Positions 5,556 to 7,028 of a stretch of 7,028 nt of DNA are shown here, one piece after another. Below the pieces are notes generated by a model that worked only from the letters and a program-made list of their open reading frames with translations, had not been told where the DNA came from and ran no database searches. Source of the stretch: Myxococcales bacterium (GTDB lineage: Bacteria > Myxococcota_A > Polyangia > Polyangiales > Polyangiaceae); the NCBI GenBank assembly GCA_013298325.1, contig JAAFHJ010000257.1:1-7028 (forward strand). The letters are read 5' to 3'. Numbering within the stretch: the first letter of the stretch is position 1; every line of letters begins with the position of its first letter. Made by a program: the position numbers and the translations under genes.

Positions 5556-7028
5556 ATGGACGCGCGGAAGACTCGCCTCACTCGCCGCGTCGGAACCTTG
5601 GTTGCCGACAAGTGGACGATCACCGGAATTGCCGGGATCGGCGGAATGGCCGCGGTCTATCGAGCGACCCACCGGAACGGCCACGAGGTCGCGATCAAGG
5701 TGCTGCACCCGGAGCTGTTGCAGCACGAAAACCTTGTCGAGCGCTTCCGCCGCGAGGGTTACGTCGCGAATAAGTTGAAGCACCCGGCGGTGTTGCCAAT
5801 TATCGATGATGGGACGCTCAGCGACGGCTCCCCGTTCTTAGTGATGGAATTTCTTGAAGGGGTCGCCCTCGACCGCCACGTACTTTCAGGGAGCAAGAAG
5901 GACGCAAAACGGCTGCCGGCACTCTCCCAGGCGGAGGGCGCCTACGTGTTTCGAACACTGGCCGAAGTGCTGGTTGCTGCCGAGGCGAGCGGCTTGATCC
6001 ATCGCGATATCAAGCCGGCGAATGTGTTCCGCTGTCGCGACGGTTCAGTGCGCCTTCTCGACTTCGGGATTGCGATGCTCGAGCAGGAGCCGATTGAGCG
6101 CGGAACGGCGACCGGCGTCGCGGTCGGGACGCCGTCCTACATGGCCCCCGAGCAGGCGCGGGCCCGCAAAGAACTGGTCGGGCCCCACAGCGACCGCTTC
6201 TCCGTCGCCGCGTCGGTGCTGACGTTGATGGTCGGCAAGAAAATCCGCCACGCCGATACCCACGCGGAGGAGTTTGCCCTGGCGATGTTGCAGCCGTTTC
6301 CGCCGGCCGCTTCGCTCGGCCTTGACTTGAAGCCGGCGTTTGCGGCGGTCATCGACCGCGCGCTCCGCTTCGAAATCGCGGAACGGCATCTGAGCGCCGC
6401 CGAAATGCTTGAGGATTTTGAGCGCGCCTTCGCCGGGACGACGATCGGACCGATGCGTACGCGGGCGCTCTCGCAGGTCGACTCGGATTCCCCGTCCGAC
6501 CTGTTCCCGCTCTCTGAGTCAAGGCTCGTTTCGGCCGCGGAAGTCGGAGCTTCAGACGCCGGAAGCGCGTCGTCAGCGATCCGCGGCTCCGTCGGGATGC
6601 TCCAGGCGGCCGACGTCGCTGCGCTCGCCTCACCGCTTTCTGAAGCGCCGACCGTCCGTCCGCCCCACGTCGGCGATACCGGCTCAAGTAGCCAAGAGAT
6701 TTTGGACGCCGACCGTCGTTCCGATGTCCCTGTGGTTGACCGGACGGGCGCTCAGGCGACCGAAGACGACTTTGTGGTGCCGCGGCGCCGGCTGTCCGCC
6801 TGGCAGCTGCTCGTCGGCGTTGCGGTGCTCGTCGTGGCGGCCGGCTTGGGCGTTCGTCGGGTGAGTGGCGCCGTCGCCGGCCCCTCGCCGGCGGTGCCGG
6901 TTTCGATTGCGGCTTCCGTCGCGACGGCGGCACCCCCTTCCCCTTCCCCGTCGGCTGCCGTTTCTTCGGCGGTTACCGCCGGTTCTGCCACGATCGCGGC
7001 TCCGTCGGGGGTGCCGAGCGGCGCGCCC
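5556..7028 (+). CDS. Transmembrane Hanks-type Ser/Thr protein kinase (C-terminus cut by the window)
   Basis: The frame is open for 491 codons to the window edge without a stop. Residues about 18-293 are a complete protein kinase domain with all catalytic residues: glycine loop G27-I-G-G-M-A-A-V-Y, Lys in VAIK (K48), the helix-C Glu E67, H149-R-D151-I-K-P-A-N156, D169-F-G and A197-P-E199, with GTPSY (191-195) in the activation loop. It should therefore be active. The third loop glycine is Ala (A32), and the usual 'SDIYSLG' reads SDRFSVAA (212-219), keeping the key Asp. Residues 294-409 are a Ser/Ala/Asp-rich linker. R410-R-R precedes one membrane helix (about 413-432), followed by an Ala/Pro/Ser/Val-rich tail that would face the periplasm. 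This is the layout of PknB-like receptor kinases in myxobacteria and actinobacteria; no sensor domain is reached before the edge. The ATG at 5556 fits the kinase start. Confidence 0.95.
   Translation, partial: MDARKTRLTRRVGTLVADKWTITGIAGIGGMAAVYRATHRNGHEVAIKVLHPELLQHENLVERFRREGYVANKLKHPAVLPIIDDGTLSDGSPFLVMEFLEGVALDRHVLSGSKKDAKRLPALSQAEGAYVFRTLAEVLVAAEASGLIHRDIKPANVFRCRDGSVRLLDFGIAMLEQEPIERGTATGVAVGTPSYMAPEQARARKELVGPHSDRFSVAASVLTLMVGKKIRHADTHAEEFALAMLQPFPPAASLGLDLKPAFAAVIDRALRFEIAERHLSAAEMLEDFERAFAGTTIGPMRTRALSQVDSDSPSDLFPLSESRLVSAAEVGASDAGSASSAIRGSVGMLQAADVAALASPLSEAPTVRPPHVGDTGSSSQEILDADRRSDVPVVDRTGAQATEDDFVVPRRRLSAWQLLVGVAVLVVAAGLGVRRVSGAVAGPSPAVPVSIAASVATAAPPSPSPSAAVSSAVTAGSATIAAPSGVPSGAP

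Noticed and set aside
6349..6933. A 194-codon minus-strand open frame across the kinase linker and tail.
   Set aside because: It is composed almost wholly of Arg, Pro, Ser and Ala and is antisense to the kinase gene, which remains open in its own frame through the same stretch.
6939..6955. The CCCCTTCCCCTTCCCC-like run read as a tandem repeat.
   Set aside because: It encodes a short Pro-Ser stretch within the low-complexity kinase tail, is only about 16 bases long, and has no independent role.

Overview
The window is a GC-rich, gene-dense bacterial chromosome segment. Its mix of genes suggests a myxobacterium-like Gram-negative (Myxococcota, perhaps the Polyangia side): a Hanks-type Ser/Thr kinase with a C-terminal membrane anchor and a low-complexity Ala/Pro/Ser tail, a stand-alone PilZ protein, an MscS channel fused to a cyclic-nucleotide domain, and a lipid-anchored thioredoxin-fold protein. 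The taxonomy is inferred from gene content and base composition, not from a marker gene. I see no rRNA, tRNA, CRISPR array, insertion sequence, phage gene or attachment site.

Layout, left to right. (1) 1-60, minus: the first 20 codons of a probable SRPBCC/START-fold protein, running off the left edge. (2) 61-128: a short divergent control region holding two perfect 12-bp palindromes whose centres are exactly 20 bp apart. (3) 129-698 and 695-1249, plus: an unrecognised 189-residue soluble protein overlapping by 4 bp a lipoprotein with a thioredoxin fold and a CEPC active site; this is the only operon-like pair. (4) 1257-2780, minus: an MscS-type channel with a C-terminal cyclic-nucleotide-binding domain (bCNG type). 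(5) 2781-2930: a divergent region with two adjacent dyads. (6) 2931-3962, plus: a FabH-like ketoacyl-ACP synthase III with an intact Cys-His-Asn triad and a longer middle section than E. coli FabH. (7) 4012-4341, minus: a single-domain PilZ protein. (8) 4425-4922, plus: an acidic helical protein with TerB-like features. (9) 4942-5337, minus: a GFA-family zinc protein. (10) 5556 to the right edge, plus: a transmembrane Ser/Thr protein kinase, cut at its C-terminus.

Transcription direction alternates at almost every gene (-,+,+,-,+,-,+,-,+). This gives four divergent intergenic regions of 68-218 bp and three tight convergent junctions of 7, 49 and 19 bp. Apart from the coupled pair at 129-1249, each gene therefore seems to be its own transcription unit. 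The genes do not form one pathway. A loose theme is signalling and envelope sensing (cyclic-nucleotide-gated channel, c-di-GMP receptor, membrane kinase) beside fatty-acid and small-molecule chemistry (KAS III, GFA, SRPBCC). I found no convincing new multi-gene system. The best leads are the paired palindromes at 88-119, the coupled unknown-protein/lipoprotein pair, and the diverged FabH paralogue behind a strong dyad.
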